Origin: Microbacterium testaceum
GTDB lineage: Bacteria; Actinomycetota; Actinomycetes; Actinomycetales; Microbacteriaceae
Reading direction: 5' to 3'
Length of the DNA: 64,000 bases
Assembly: GCF_001476285.1 (NCBI RefSeq)
Contig: NZ_LDRU01000001.1
Coordinates: 1 to 64,000, forward strand
This document shows, in pieces, positions 17,903-26,579 of this stretch. The position numbers and the translations under genes were made by a program. Numbering within the stretch: the stretch's first letter is position 1; each line of letters opens with the position of its first letter. A model generated the notes under the pieces. The model saw only the letters and a list, made by a program, of their open reading frames with translations. It did no database searches and was not told where the DNA came from.

Positions 17903-19032
17903 GCTTGACCCCCGTGATTGCGCGCGGCGCGACGGAGCCGTCGCCTCATCAGCACGATCGCGGCCGCCCCGAGCAGCACGACGACCGCGATGAGCGCCCA
18001 CACCAGCGCGGCGGTCGAGTCCGCGGATACCGGCGCGGCGTCGGCGGCCGCCTCGTTCGTGACACCGGCGGCTCCGGCGGAGGGGCTGGCCGAACTCCGC
18101 GGGGCGGATTCCGCTTCGTCCGCCGCGCGGATCGTGATCGGGAGCGACGTCACCGCGAGCCCCCGCGAGAGGACGATGATCTCGTGCTCCCCGGCGGGGG
18201 CGGTCGCGGGGATCGTCGCCTCGAGGGCGAACGATCCGGTCTCGTCCGCCGTCACCTCGCCCAGGAGCGTCGAGTCGGAATCCAATCCGACCCGATACGC
18301 GGAACCCGGGGTCATCCCGCGGGCGGTCAGGGTGATGGTCTCGCCGACCCGCGGGGTGAGCGATGACGCCGTGATCCTCGGCGATGTCGCGGTCGGGGCC
18401 GCGGACGACTGCGGGGCCGAGCCGCGGAACGTCGTGTCTCCGCCGCGCGGTGCGCTCGAACCCTGCCCCGTCACCGAGATCGCGGGCGGCTCGGCCTGCC
18501 CGCCCGGCGTGGACGGCTCCGGCGCCGACGACGAGGGAGCGACCGTGTAGCTCAGGCCGATGGCGGGCGCGAGCGTCGTGCCGACCAGGGCGGAGTCGAT
18601 GATCGTGACCTCGTCGATGCGGAGGAACGCCTCTCCCGGTGCTTTCGCCACGAAGCCCAACGACCCGAGGGAGAGGTCGCCCGCTCGGCCGCTCGAGGTT
18701 CCCAGACGCGTCACGGTGAAGTCGATCGCTCCCTCGACGCCCGACACGCTGAACATGCCCGGAAAGTCCGACGTCACCGCGGCGGGGTCGAGAACGACAC
18801 GGTCGGCGTCGTAGGTGACGCGCACCGTCGCGGCGTAGAGGTCGGTCGCCCCGGCCACTCCGAGGTCGAGTGCGACCGGATCCCCCGCCGCGCCGTCGGT
18901 GTCGGACAGCTCCGCCCTCAGCGACGGAGAGGACTCGGCGGCCATCGCGGCGGATGTCGCGGAGCCGAGGAGCGTGGTCGCCACGATCGTCGACAGCAGG
19001 AGGACGAGCCAGCGGCTTCGGAGTCGCGGCAT
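17899..19032 (-). CDS. Membrane-anchored surface protein with cohesin-like domain
   Basis: 377 residues. A signal peptide occupies about 1-32. Residues 37-165 look like a cohesin: GDPVALDLGVAGATDLYAA, VTYDADRVVLDP, then a LSLGSLGFVAKAPG strand and IDEVTIIDSAL, the order seen in non-cellulosomal cohesins. A Ser/Pro/Ala-rich linker (166-215) leads to an Ig-like or IPT-like beta domain (about 216-300), a second low-complexity linker, a membrane helix (about 345-366) and a basic RRRLRRAARN tail. There is no LPXTG motif. It overlaps the dockerin-amidase gene by ATGA. The cohesin call rests on pattern and context, not on a database search. Confidence 0.7.
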   Translation of the reverse strand: MPRLRSRWLVLLLSTIVATTLLGSATSAAMAAESSPSLRAELSDTDGAAGDPVALDLGVAGATDLYAATVRVTYDADRVVLDPAAVTSDFPGMFSVSGVEGAIDFTVTRLGTSSGRAGDLSLGSLGFVAKAPGEAFLRIDEVTIIDSALVGTTLAPAIGLSYTVAPSSSAPEPSTPGGQAEPPAISVTGQGSSAPRGGDTTFRGSAPQSSAAPTATSPRITASSLTPRVGETITLTARGMTPGSAYRVGLDSDSTLLGEVTADETGSFALEATIPATAPAGEHEIIVLSRGLAVTSLPITIRAADEAESAPRSSASPSAGAAGVTNEAAADAAPVSADSTAALVWALIAVVVLLGAAAIVLMRRRLRRAARNHGGQA

Positions 19033-19130
19033 GCGATGGGCCTCACGGTCGGCGGGAAAACGCGTCGGGTTCGCCGACTCCGCCCACCATACTGTGAATC
19101 GCCTGACGGTTCGTTCTGTCTCCGCTGAGT

Positions 19131-19147
19131 CCGAGCGGGACGCTCGG
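19131..19147 (-). terminator. Possible hairpin downstream of the small hypothetical gene
   Basis: CCGAGC (19131-19136) and GCTCGG (19142-19147) with a five-base loop, 54 bases beyond the end of the minus-strand small gene and upstream of the cohesin-like gene. Modest stem with no T-run. Confidence 0.35.
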
Positions 19148-19200
19148 TCCCGCCGTCTGTGTGTCCGCGCGGAACCACGGCGTCCGGTGCCGACCTCGCG

Positions 19201-19563
19201 TCAGCGCATCAGGTCCAGCACCGACAGTCCGGCGCCGACGACCCACCCCTGGGTGAGGGCGGCGAGTTCGGGGACATCCTGCAGCGCGACTCCCCCGCTG
19301 GTGATGACCACGACGGTGCGGTCGCGCACGACCTGCACACTCGTGATGTTGACCTGCGCGGCCGGATCGTACTGTCCGCCCGCCGTGAGCGCCCACGCGT
19401 CGTCGGCAGCGAGCGGAGGGTCGTCGATCGTCCAGCCGAGATCGTCGTAGTCCTGCTCGATGAGGCTCGGGTCGCGCATGATGCCGATGCTGATCCCGCC
19501 GTAGGGCCGACGCGCGCTGCACCGCCCCGTTCTCGTGCGCTCCCCTGTTCTCGCGACGTGCAC
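19201..19563 (-). CDS. Hypothetical small protein
   Basis: 120 codons, beginning five bases after the pyruvate oxidase stop. The part from GGISIGIMRDPSLIEQDYDD onward looks like a compact alpha/beta domain, with alternating hydrophobic strands such as VNITSVQVV and RTVVVITSGGVAL, and acidic composition. The Arg-rich first 20 residues look less protein-like, so translation may start later, for example at the Met 28 codons in. No family recognised. Coding is suggested by sensible composition and position at the tail of the poxB transcript. Confidence 0.45.
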   Translation of the reverse strand: MHVARTGERTRTGRCSARRPYGGISIGIMRDPSLIEQDYDDLGWTIDDPPLAADDAWALTAGGQYDPAAQVNITSVQVVRDRTVVVITSGGVALQDVPELAALTQGWVVGAGLSVLDLMR

Positions 19564-19568
19564 GCCGC

Positions 19569-21293
19569 TCAGAACAGCTGCCGGAAGTTCGTCGCGGCGA
19601 GGTCGATCAGCTCGTCGCCGCGCCCCGAGAGCACCGTGCGGATCGCGTAGAGGGTGAAGCCCTTGGCCTGCTCGAGCGTGACGGAGGGCGGCATCGACAG
19701 CTCCTGCCGCGCGGTCTTCACCGAGACCAGCGCCGGCCCGTCGTGCGCGAGGGCCGCGGACAACGCGCCCTCGAGGTCGTTCGCGTCGTCCACGCGGAAG
19801 CCCTTCAGTCCGATCGCCTCGGCGACCGCGGCGAAGTCGGGGTTCTTCAGATCGGTACCGAAGGTGACGAAGCCCGCGGCCTTCATCTCGAGCTCGACGA
19901 AGTTCAGCGAGGAGTTGTCGAAGACGACGACCTTCACCGGCAGGTCGTTCTGCACGATCGTGATGAGCTCGCCGAGCAGCATCGCGAGGCCGCCGTCACC
20001 GGCGAGGGCGATGACCTGCCGATCGGGGAACGCCGACTGCGCTCCGATCGCGTGCGAGACCGCGTTGGCCATCGTGCCGTGCGAGAACGACCCGATCAGG
20101 CGACGTTCGCGCGTCATCGTGAGGTAGCGCGCGGCCCACACCACGGGCGAGCCGACGTCGGGGATGAAGACGGCGTCGTCCTCGGCGAGGCGGTCGAGCG
20201 TCCGCGCGACGAACTGCGGGTGCAGCGGCTTTCCGCGACCCGTCGGCACGGCGAGGTCGTCGAGCTTCGCGCGCGTCTTGCGGTAGTGCTCGCGCGCGTC
20301 GTCGGCGTGCCGCGAGGACTTCCCCTCGGTGAGCAGCGGCAGCAGCGCCTGGACCGTGTCGCGGACGGTGCCGACCAGACCGATGTCGACCGGATGCCGC
20401 CGGCCCAGCTGCGCACCCCGGATGTCGACCTGGATGTGCGTGGCGTGCTGCGGATAGAACTGCGGGTACGGGAAGTCCGTGCCGAGCATCAGCACCACGT
20501 CGGCGTCTTCCATCGCGCGGTAGCCCGACGAGAAGCCGAGGAGTCCGGTCATCCCGACGTCGTAGGGGTTCTCCCATTCGATGTGCTCCTTGCCGCGCAG
20601 GGCGTGCACGACGGGCGCCTGCAGACGCTCGGCGAGTTCGACGACCTCGTCGTGCGCCCCGGCGACGCCCGCACCCGCGAGGATCGTGACCTTCCGGGCG
20701 GCGTTGAGCACCTCGGCCGTGCGTCGAAGCTCCTCGTCGGAGGGAAGGATGCGAGGGGTCGCGCGCTCGATCGCGACGACCCGCTCGTTCTTGGCCTTCG
20801 CCAGCAGCACGTCTCCGGGGATGACGAGCACCGCGACCCCGCGCTTCTCGATCGCCTCGCGCATCGCGATCTCGAGCAGGCGCGGCATCTGCACGGGGTC
20901 GGCGACGTACTCGACGTAGACGGAGCACTCGCGGAACAACTCCTGCGGGTGCGTCTCCTGGAAGTAGTTCGTGCCGATCTCGGCCGTCGGGATGTGCGCG
21001 GCGATCGCCAGGACCGGAACCCGCGAGCGGTTGGCGTCGTAGAGACCGTTGATGAGGTGAAGGTTCCCCGGCCCGCAGCTGCCCGCGCACACCGTGAGCT
21101 CGCCGGTCAACTCGGCCTCGGCCGCGGCCGCGAAAGCCGCCCCCTCCTCGTGCCGCACGTGCTGCCACCGGATCACGCCGTCTCGGCGGATGGCGTCCGT
21201 GAAGCCGTTCAACGAATCGCCCGGAAGGCCGTAGACCCGTTCGATGTTGTGGCGGCGGAGGGAGGCGACGATGTTCTCAGCGACGGTGGTCAC
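19569..21293 (-). CDS. poxB: Pyruvate dehydrogenase (quinone) / pyruvate oxidase, ThDP-dependent
   Basis: 574 residues from a GTG with AAAGGA six bases upstream. Three-domain ThDP enzyme: an N-terminal Pyr domain (VYGLPGDSLNGFTDAI, catalytic Glu in the HEEGAAFAAAAEAELTG segment), a central FAD domain (VTILAGAGVAGAHDE...), and a C-terminal PP domain with GDGGLAMLLGELITIVQNDLPVK-type ThDP/Mg motif (GDGG then N after the loop, DNSSLNFVE). The C-terminal tail is consistent with membrane-associated PoxB, which oxidises pyruvate to acetate and CO2 and passes electrons to quinone. It is divergent from a membrane-protein gene. Confidence 0.9.
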   Translation of the reverse strand: MTTVAENIVASLRRHNIERVYGLPGDSLNGFTDAIRRDGVIRWQHVRHEEGAAFAAAAEAELTGELTVCAGSCGPGNLHLINGLYDANRSRVPVLAIAAHIPTAEIGTNYFQETHPQELFRECSVYVEYVADPVQMPRLLEIAMREAIEKRGVAVLVIPGDVLLAKAKNERVVAIERATPRILPSDEELRRTAEVLNAARKVTILAGAGVAGAHDEVVELAERLQAPVVHALRGKEHIEWENPYDVGMTGLLGFSSGYRAMEDADVVLMLGTDFPYPQFYPQHATHIQVDIRGAQLGRRHPVDIGLVGTVRDTVQALLPLLTEGKSSRHADDAREHYRKTRAKLDDLAVPTGRGKPLHPQFVARTLDRLAEDDAVFIPDVGSPVVWAARYLTMTRERRLIGSFSHGTMANAVSHAIGAQSAFPDRQVIALAGDGGLAMLLGELITIVQNDLPVKVVVFDNSSLNFVELEMKAAGFVTFGTDLKNPDFAAVAEAIGLKGFRVDDANDLEGALSAALAHDGPALVSVKTARQELSMPPSVTLEQAKGFTLYAIRTVLSGRGDELIDLAATNFRQLF

Positions 21294-21311
21294 GGGGAGT
21301 CCTTTCGACGA

Positions 21312-21333
21312 GCGTGCGGTACCCCTCACGCTA
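21312..21333. promoter_or_regulatory. Dyad in the poxB divergent promoter region
   Basis: AGCGTG (21312-21317) and CACGCT (21328-21333) flank a central GGTACC, about 20 bases upstream of the poxB GTG. A further GCCCGTC/GACGGGC stem occupies 21336-21361. Either may be an operator or a structure in the 5' leader; no regulator is identified. Confidence 0.35.
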
Positions 21334-21396
21334 CGCCCGTCCGGGAACGGGGAGACGGGCCCACCGAGGGCCACGGATGGATGCTGAGATGGACCC

Positions 21397-22296
21397 ATGA
21401 GCGTCACGTTGGCTCCCTACCCCCTGCCGCCCGGCTGGAACCTCCGCCCGGCGCGGCCGCGGTCGCGGCTCCTCACCAGCGTGCTCGTCGTGTGCTGCCT
21501 CGCGCTCTCGGCTGCGCTGTGGGTCGCCGTCGTCGGCGAGCAGACCGTCCTCGGGACGATCGTCGCGCTGGTGCTCCTCGGGTTCCTCGCGGTGGTCGCC
21601 GTCGGGGGCGAGCGTGCGGGCGGCGAGCGCGCGCTGCCCGAGTTCGTGAACGCGCTCGCGCTCACGCGCGCCGAGACAAGACCCGCCGACTCGTGGGTGT
21701 CGTTCTTCCGGCAGCGCGCCCCTTCGCTGTGGTCGTGCCTGTGGCTGCTCGGGGGTGGTCTGGTGACGACGGTGGCGTGCGGCATCCTGATCGTCCGCTG
21801 CATCGTGGAAGGCGGTCAGTCGCTGCTTGTTCTCGTCTTCCTCGTGCCGCTGACGCTGGCCGCGGCGATCGTCGCTCTCGCCGGCGCGAACTCACTCGCG
21901 GTGCGCGGGCGTGCGCGGTGGTTCGCGCGGCGTCCGCGCGGCCTGGTGGTGGGCCGCTCCGGCGTCACGCTGTACTCGTTCGATCGCGGCGACTACGACC
22001 GCTCCTGGCCGTGGGACGCGATCATCGACGTCGTACCGGGCGGACCCGTCGACGCACGGCGCGGGAACACGGTGCCCGAGCTGAAGCTCCGCGCCGCGGG
22101 CGCCGACGGGTCGATCGAGGAACACCGCGTCCCCGTCGACTCGCTCGCGTCGCACGCGTGGCTCGTGTACGTCGTGCTCCGGTTCTGGAGAGAGCACCCC
22201 GAGGTGCGCGACGAGCTCGACACGAGCGCGGGCCAGGACCGCATGGCGTCCTGGATGGCCGGGTTGACCGAGGCGGCGGACGCGCGCCGCGTCTAG
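21397..22296 (+). CDS. Hypothetical membrane protein with PH-like cytosolic domain
   Basis: 299 residues. Two N-terminal membrane helices (about 25-70) and two more (about 118-170) bracket an acidic loop. The C-terminal soluble half reads ARRPRGLVVGRSGVTLYSFDRGDYDRSWPWDAIIDVVPG, which resembles bacterial PH-like domains found in actinobacterial membrane proteins. Its stop overlaps the stop of the convergent AraC-type gene within CTAG. Function unknown. Confidence 0.75.
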   Translation: MSVTLAPYPLPPGWNLRPARPRSRLLTSVLVVCCLALSAALWVAVVGEQTVLGTIVALVLLGFLAVVAVGGERAGGERALPEFVNALALTRAETRPADSWVSFFRQRAPSLWSCLWLLGGGLVTTVACGILIVRCIVEGGQSLLVLVFLVPLTLAAAIVALAGANSLAVRGRARWFARRPRGLVVGRSGVTLYSFDRGDYDRSWPWDAIIDVVPGGPVDARRGNTVPELKLRAAGADGSIEEHRVPVDSLASHAWLVYVVLRFWREHPEVRDELDTSAGQDRMASWMAGLTEAADARRV

Positions 22297-23069
22297 GCCG
22301 CGCGGATCGTGCCCGGCGTCACACCCCAGACGCGGCGGAAGTGCCGCGCGAGGTGGGCCTGGTCGTGGAAGCCTGTGCGGGCCGCGACGTCGGCAGGACG
22401 GCATCCCTCCCCCAGCAGACGACGGGCGGCGTCGACCCGGCGGCCGACGAGGTAGCGGTGCGGCGCGATGCCGTACGTGGCAGAGAACACCCGGACGAGG
22501 TGGCTGGGGTGCGCGCCGAGCTCTGCGGCGGCCTCGGCGATCGTGAACGACTCGGTGTAGCGGTCGTCGAGCATCGCGCGAAGCCGTCGGGCGAGCGGCG
22601 TGTCTCGGCGTGCCGACGCCGATGAGCCGGCGTGCGCGAGCACGGTGTCGCGGACGGCGAGCAGCCAGTGCTCGGCGGCCATCTCGTCGCCCGGGTGGGC
22701 GAGCGCCGCGTGCACGCGCCGCGCGGCGGTCTGCGCCGGGGCGTTCGTGAGCGTGGGGCGATCCGCGATGCGGGCGGCGACGCCGGCGTCGAGCCAGTCG
22801 CCCCGGAGATACAGCACCTGCTTGCGGTAGCCCGAGCCGTCGACCGACGGACGACCGTCGTGCGCGATCCCGGGCGGCAGCAGGGTCAGCGCCGTCGGCG
22901 TCGCGTGATGCTCGGCGCGGTCGAGGGAGTAGGTCACGGCACCGCGATCGACGAGCATCACGGCCCAGTCGTCGTGCGTGTGCGGCGGGTAGCTGTGCGC
23001 GAAGCTCGCGTGATACACCTCGCGCAGCATCGGGACGTCGGGATGCCACGCCCGCACCCGATCACCCAT
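22293..23069 (-). CDS. AraC-family transcriptional regulator
   Basis: 258 residues from ATG 23069, where the conserved sequence begins (MGDRVRAWHPDVPMLREV). The N-terminal cupin-like sensing domain includes HTHDDWAVMLVDRGAVTYSLD and LLPPGIAHDGRP. The C-terminal double HTH has FTIAEAAAELGAHPSHLVRVFSATYG and VAARTGFHDQAHLARHFRRVWGVTPG. It is divergent, by only 49 bases, from a DUF2000-type gene, the common arrangement in which the regulator controls that neighbour. Confidence 0.92.
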   Translation of the reverse strand: MGDRVRAWHPDVPMLREVYHASFAHSYPPHTHDDWAVMLVDRGAVTYSLDRAEHHATPTALTLLPPGIAHDGRPSVDGSGYRKQVLYLRGDWLDAGVAARIADRPTLTNAPAQTAARRVHAALAHPGDEMAAEHWLLAVRDTVLAHAGSSASARRDTPLARRLRAMLDDRYTESFTIAEAAAELGAHPSHLVRVFSATYGIAPHRYLVGRRVDAARRLLGEGCRPADVAARTGFHDQAHLARHFRRVWGVTPGTIRAA

Positions 23070-23118
23070 GCAAGAAACGTACAAGACACCCCCGACACCG
23101 GGGTCCGAGGCTGGAGGC

Positions 23119-23553
23119 ATGACCGATGCCTCTCCCGCTCCGCTGTTCGACACGAAGGTGGTCGTCGTGCTCGCCGACGACCTCGCCCCCTGGCAAGAGC
23201 TCAACGTCACGGCCTTCGTGATGAGCGGCATCGCCACGAGCGCCCCCGACCTCGTCGGCGAGCCGTACCGCGACGCCGACGGCACGACCTACTCGCCGAT
23301 GCTCCGTCAGCCCGTCATGGTGATGACCGCGGATGCCGAGACCCTCGCCCGCGCGCGAGCGAAGGCCGCGGCGCGCGACGACGTCGCCCTGGCCGTGTAC
23401 ACGCGCGAGCTGTTCTCGACCTCGCACGACGCCGCGAATCGCACGGCCGTCGCGGCGGTGGCCGCCGCCGACCTCGATCTCGTGGGGATCGCGCTCCGGG
23501 GACCGCGCAACGCCGTCGACCGGATCACGAAGGGGGCGCGCTTCCACGCGTGA
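23119..23553 (+). CDS. DUF2000-family protein
   Basis: 144 residues from ATG 23119, with GGAGG just upstream. The sequence FDTKVVVVLADDLAPWQELNV and the later MLRQPVMVMTADAETL, VYTRELFSTSHDAANR and DLVGIALRGPRNAVDRITKGARFHA match the DUF2000 family, which adopts a peptidyl-tRNA hydrolase II-like fold and has no settled function. Pairing with a divergent AraC regulator is typical. Confidence 0.85.
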   Translation: MTDASPAPLFDTKVVVVLADDLAPWQELNVTAFVMSGIATSAPDLVGEPYRDADGTTYSPMLRQPVMVMTADAETLARARAKAAARDDVALAVYTRELFSTSHDAANRTAVAAVAAADLDLVGIALRGPRNAVDRITKGARFHA

Positions 23554-23560
23554 GGTGGGG

Positions 23561-23785
23561 TCAGCCCGCCGAGCCCGCATCGAGACGCGCCTCGAGCGCG
23601 GCGATCCTCTGCTCGAGGAAGGCGATGTACTCCGCGGTGTACGCGAGCTTCGCTTCGAGACGGTCGAGGCGCGGGGCGACGTGCCCGACGTTGTAGTGCA
23701 GCGGCGTCTTGAGCGGATGGTCGGCGTCGATGGCCGCCAGGACGGCGGAAAGACGGGTCGTCGGATCACCGGAGGGAATGGTCAT
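23561..23785 (-). CDS. Small protein with C-terminal coiled coil
   Basis: 74 residues from ATG 23785. The N-terminal half (DPTTRLSAVLAAIDADHPLK) is followed by heptad-like LDRLEAKLAYTAEYIAFLEQRIAALEARL. It ends convergent to the DUF2000 gene and starts 32 bases after the response regulator stop, so it may be the last gene of the two-component transcript. No function assigned. Confidence 0.6.
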   Translation of the reverse strand: MTIPSGDPTTRLSAVLAAIDADHPLKTPLHYNVGHVAPRLDRLEAKLAYTAEYIAFLEQRIAALEARLDAGSAG

Positions 23786-23817
23786 AGGGCCAGTCTCGCG
23801 CTCCGCGGGCCGAGCCG

Positions 23818-24483
23818 TCACCGTCCCGGCGTGAGCAGCCCGCTCTCGTAGGCCGCGATGACGAGCTGGGCGCGGTCGTGCGCGCCCAGCTTCAGCATCG
23901 TGTTCTTCACGTGCGTCTTCGCGGTGTGCGGAGAGATATACAGGTGCGCGGCGATCTCGTCGTTGGAGCGCCCGCGCGCGACGTGCAGCAGCACCTCGCG
24001 CTCGCGGTCGGTGAGGCCATCCAGCGAGACGGGAGCCGGCACGTCCGATGACCCCGTGGCCCGCACGTACTTCTCGATCAGCGCGCGCGTCGCGGCGGGT
24101 GAGAGCAGCGCCCCGCCCTCGTGGACCGACAGCACGGCTCGCACGATGTCGTCGGGTTCGGCGCCCTTGCCGATGAAGCCGCTCGCCCCGGCGCGCAGCG
24201 CGGCGACGACGTAGTCGTCTTCCTCGAAGGTCGTGAGGATCAGCACCCGGGTCTCGGCGAGCGCCGGATCGGCGCAGACGAGCGCGGTCAGCTCGATGCC
24301 GTCGCGGCGCGGCATCCGGATGTCCGACACAACGACGTCGGGGCGGAGCCTGCGCGCGAGATCGACCCCGGCGTCGCCGTCCGCGGCCTCGCCGACGACC
24401 GAGATCCCCTCGGCCGCATCCAGCAGGTCCCGCACAGCCGTGCGGATGAGCGCCTGGTCGTCGACGACGATCACGGTCGTCAT
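23818..24483 (-). CDS. NarL/FixJ-type response regulator
   Basis: 221 residues. Receiver domain with acidic pocket VDD (8-9), phosphoacceptor Asp54 in VVSDIRMP and Lys in GFIGKG. A LuxR-type HTH (LTDREREVLLHVARGRSNDEIAAHLYISPHTAKTH in part) occupies about residues 155-215. Its ATG overlaps the stop of the histidine kinase gene, so the two form a two-component pair. The divergent MacB-type exporter suggests that exporter is a target. Confidence 0.94.
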   Translation of the reverse strand: MTTVIVVDDQALIRTAVRDLLDAAEGISVVGEAADGDAGVDLARRLRPDVVVSDIRMPRRDGIELTALVCADPALAETRVLILTTFEEDDYVVAALRAGASGFIGKGAEPDDIVRAVLSVHEGGALLSPAATRALIEKYVRATGSSDVPAPVSLDGLTDREREVLLHVARGRSNDEIAAHLYISPHTAKTHVKNTMLKLGAHDRAQLVIAAYESGLLTPGR

Positions 24484-25739
24484 GACGCCCGCTCCGGCGA
24501 AGACTCGGGCCACCGCGCGGCCCGGGCCGGCCCCCCGGCGGGCGCTCCCTGGCGCGCGGGCAACGGCAGCCGCGCGGCGAGCCGGTAACCACCGGGAGCG
24601 AGCCCCGCCTCGAGGGCGCCGCGCACCGCGTCGACGCGCTCTCGGAGCCCCACGAGTCCGAAGCCAGACGGGGGAAGCTCCTGGTCACCGGCGTCGGGCA
24701 CTCGCTCGATCGGATTCGTCACGACGATCTCCAGTTCGTCACCGTCGCGACGCAGCAGCACGTGCGCGCGGCGGGTGGTGCCGTGCTTGAGCGCGTTCGT
24801 GAGTCCCTCCTGCACGACGCGATAGGCCACGATGTCGACGCCGAGCGGGATGCCGGCGGCCTCGGCATTCGTCCCGATCTCGTCGCGCACCACGACGTCC
24901 CACCCGGCGACGCGCACCGACTCGACGATCTCGGGCACTCGCGCGAGCCCCGGCTGGACGCGGACGGGAGCGTCGTCGGGGGCGCGCAGGACGCTCATCA
25001 TCGTGCCGATCTCGCCGAGCACGTCGCGTGAGGCGGTGCGGATGGTGGCGAGGGCCTCGCGCGCGCGGTCGGGGCGCGTCTCGAGCATCGAGGTGGCGAC
25101 ACCCGCGTTCAGGCTGATCACCGAGATCCGGTGCGCGACGGCGTCGTGCAGGTCGCGGGCGATGCGCAGGCGTTCCTCGGTGACGCGGCGCCGCGCCTCG
25201 GACTCGCGCGTCTCCTCGGCACGGCGCGCCCTCTCGACGACGGCTTCGACGTACGCGCGGCGCGAGCGCGCCGCATCGCCCACCGCCCCGGCAAGCGACA
25301 GCGACAGCGCCACCTGGAGCACGCGGGTGTCCATGCCCGACACGAGCGAGACGATCACGCCGGTCGAGAGCACCGCGACCACGGCGGCGGCCGTCGCGAT
25401 GATCGACGAGCGACGCGGGGTGCGGTGCGCCACGCCGTAGGTCGCGACGACCATGGCCACCGCGCCGCCGGGAGAGAGAGTGCCGAGCGTCAGGGCGGCG
25501 GCCCACGCGGCGACGCACACGGCGAGCACCGTCCGCGGCCACCGACGGCGGAAGGGCAGGGCGAGCGCGGGCGACAGCACGAGGGCGTACGCGAGCGGGC
25601 TCGAGGGCCGCATCTCGGCGAAGGGAAGGGGCGCGAACGCCGGGCCGGCGACAAGCACGACGACGAACGCGTCGATCAACCACGGGCGACCGGCCCACGG
25701 CCAGCGCGGCACCGCATCGCTCGTCTCGTCGGCCCTCAC
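24480..25739 (-). CDS. Sensor histidine kinase (HisKA_3 family)
   Basis: About 419 residues. Five or six membrane segments span residues 20-155. The dimerisation/phosphoacceptor domain contains LRIARDLHDAVAHRISV with the phospho-His near residue 198. The HATPase domain has VVQEGLTNALKHG and GFGLVGLRERV, followed by a low-complexity Ala/Pro tail. The start is uncertain: GTG 25739 is chosen because the first helix follows closely, but an ATG at 25775 is in frame. It overlaps the response regulator gene by four bases. The input signal is unknown; HK/ABC pairs like this often sense antimicrobial or envelope stress. Confidence 0.9.
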   Translation of the reverse strand: MRADETSDAVPRWPWAGRPWLIDAFVVVLVAGPAFAPLPFAEMRPSSPLAYALVLSPALALPFRRRWPRTVLAVCVAAWAAALTLGTLSPGGAVAMVVATYGVAHRTPRRSSIIATAAAVVAVLSTGVIVSLVSGMDTRVLQVALSLSLAGAVGDAARSRRAYVEAVVERARRAEETRESEARRRVTEERLRIARDLHDAVAHRISVISLNAGVATSMLETRPDRAREALATIRTASRDVLGEIGTMMSVLRAPDDAPVRVQPGLARVPEIVESVRVAGWDVVVRDEIGTNAEAAGIPLGVDIVAYRVVQEGLTNALKHGTTRRAHVLLRRDGDELEIVVTNPIERVPDAGDQELPPSGFGLVGLRERVDAVRGALEAGLAPGGYRLAARLPLPARQGAPAGGPARAARWPESSPERAS

Positions 25740-25871
25740 CGCTCCAGTCTCGCGCGTCCGGACGCCCCGGGCCATCGCCCGACGGGGGCATCCGCGAATC
25801 CCCCACGCGGGGTAGACGGTCACCCCACCGGTGGGACGCGCAGCGCCCCACCCGCGAGCGAGGGTGAGGGC

Positions 25872-26579
25872 ATGGCATCCGACCCTCCTCCCCCGCTCCT
25901 CTCGGTCACCGATCTGCACAAGTCCTACGGACGCGGCTCCGCGCGCTTCGACGCCCTCCGCGGCGTGAGCCTCGACATCCGTCGCGGCGAGAGCATCGCG
26001 ATCGTCGGCAAGAGCGGATCCGGTAAATCGACGCTCATGCACCTGCTCGCCCTCATGGACGCTCCGACCCGGGGCACCGTGCGCCTGGACGGAGTGGATG
26101 CCACGACCCTGCGCGGCCGTCGACTCAACCGCACGCGCAACCAGACGTTCGGATTCGTGTTCCAGCAGTTCTTCCTCACCCCCAGCGCCTCCGTGTTCGA
26201 CAACGTCGTGCTGCCGCTGAAGATCGCGGGCGTGGGCCGCGCCGAGCGTTCCCGACGTGGAAAGGCGGCGCTCGCCGAACTCGACATGGCCGACAAGGCA
26301 CGCAACAAGGCCACCGCGCTCTCGGGCGGGCAGAAGCAACGCGCGGTCATCGCGCGGGCTCTCGTGAACGACCCCCAGGTGATCTTCGCCGACGAGCCCA
26401 CCGGCAACCTCGACACGGCCACCGGCGCCGTCGTCGAGGACATCCTCTTCCGCCTGAACCGTGAGCACGGCATCACGCTCATCGTCGTCACGCACGACGA
26501 AGACCTCGCCGCGCGCTGCGATCGACGGGTGCAGATCCGCGACGGCCTGATCGTCGCCGACGAACGGAGCGCCGCATGA
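25872..26579 (+). CDS. MacB/LolD-type ABC transporter ATP-binding protein
   Basis: 235 residues. Walker A GKSGSGKST, Q-loop QTFGFVFQQFFL, signature LSGGQKQR and Walker B VIFADEPTGNLD are all intact and of the MacB/LolD/FtsE class. It starts at ATG 25872 following GAGGG and overlaps the permease gene by ATGA. It is divergent from the kinase and response regulator genes across about 130 bases, so it probably belongs to the same regulon. Role: energising a MacB-like exporter or lipoprotein-type extrusion. Confidence 0.94.
   Translation: MASDPPPPLLSVTDLHKSYGRGSARFDALRGVSLDIRRGESIAIVGKSGSGKSTLMHLLALMDAPTRGTVRLDGVDATTLRGRRLNRTRNQTFGFVFQQFFLTPSASVFDNVVLPLKIAGVGRAERSRRGKAALAELDMADKARNKATALSGGQKQRAVIARALVNDPQVIFADEPTGNLDTATGAVVEDILFRLNREHGITLIVVTHDEDLAARCDRRVQIRDGLIVADERSAA

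Noticed and set aside
15908..17908. 666-codon plus-strand open frame opposite the dockerin-amidase
   Set aside because: Composition of an antisense shadow; the minus strand carries the intact amidase triad and dockerin loops.
19743..22625. 960-codon plus-strand open frame spanning poxB antisense and a real membrane gene
   Set aside because: It changes frame relative to the real membrane-protein gene, crosses the poxB promoter, and has no recognisable domain.
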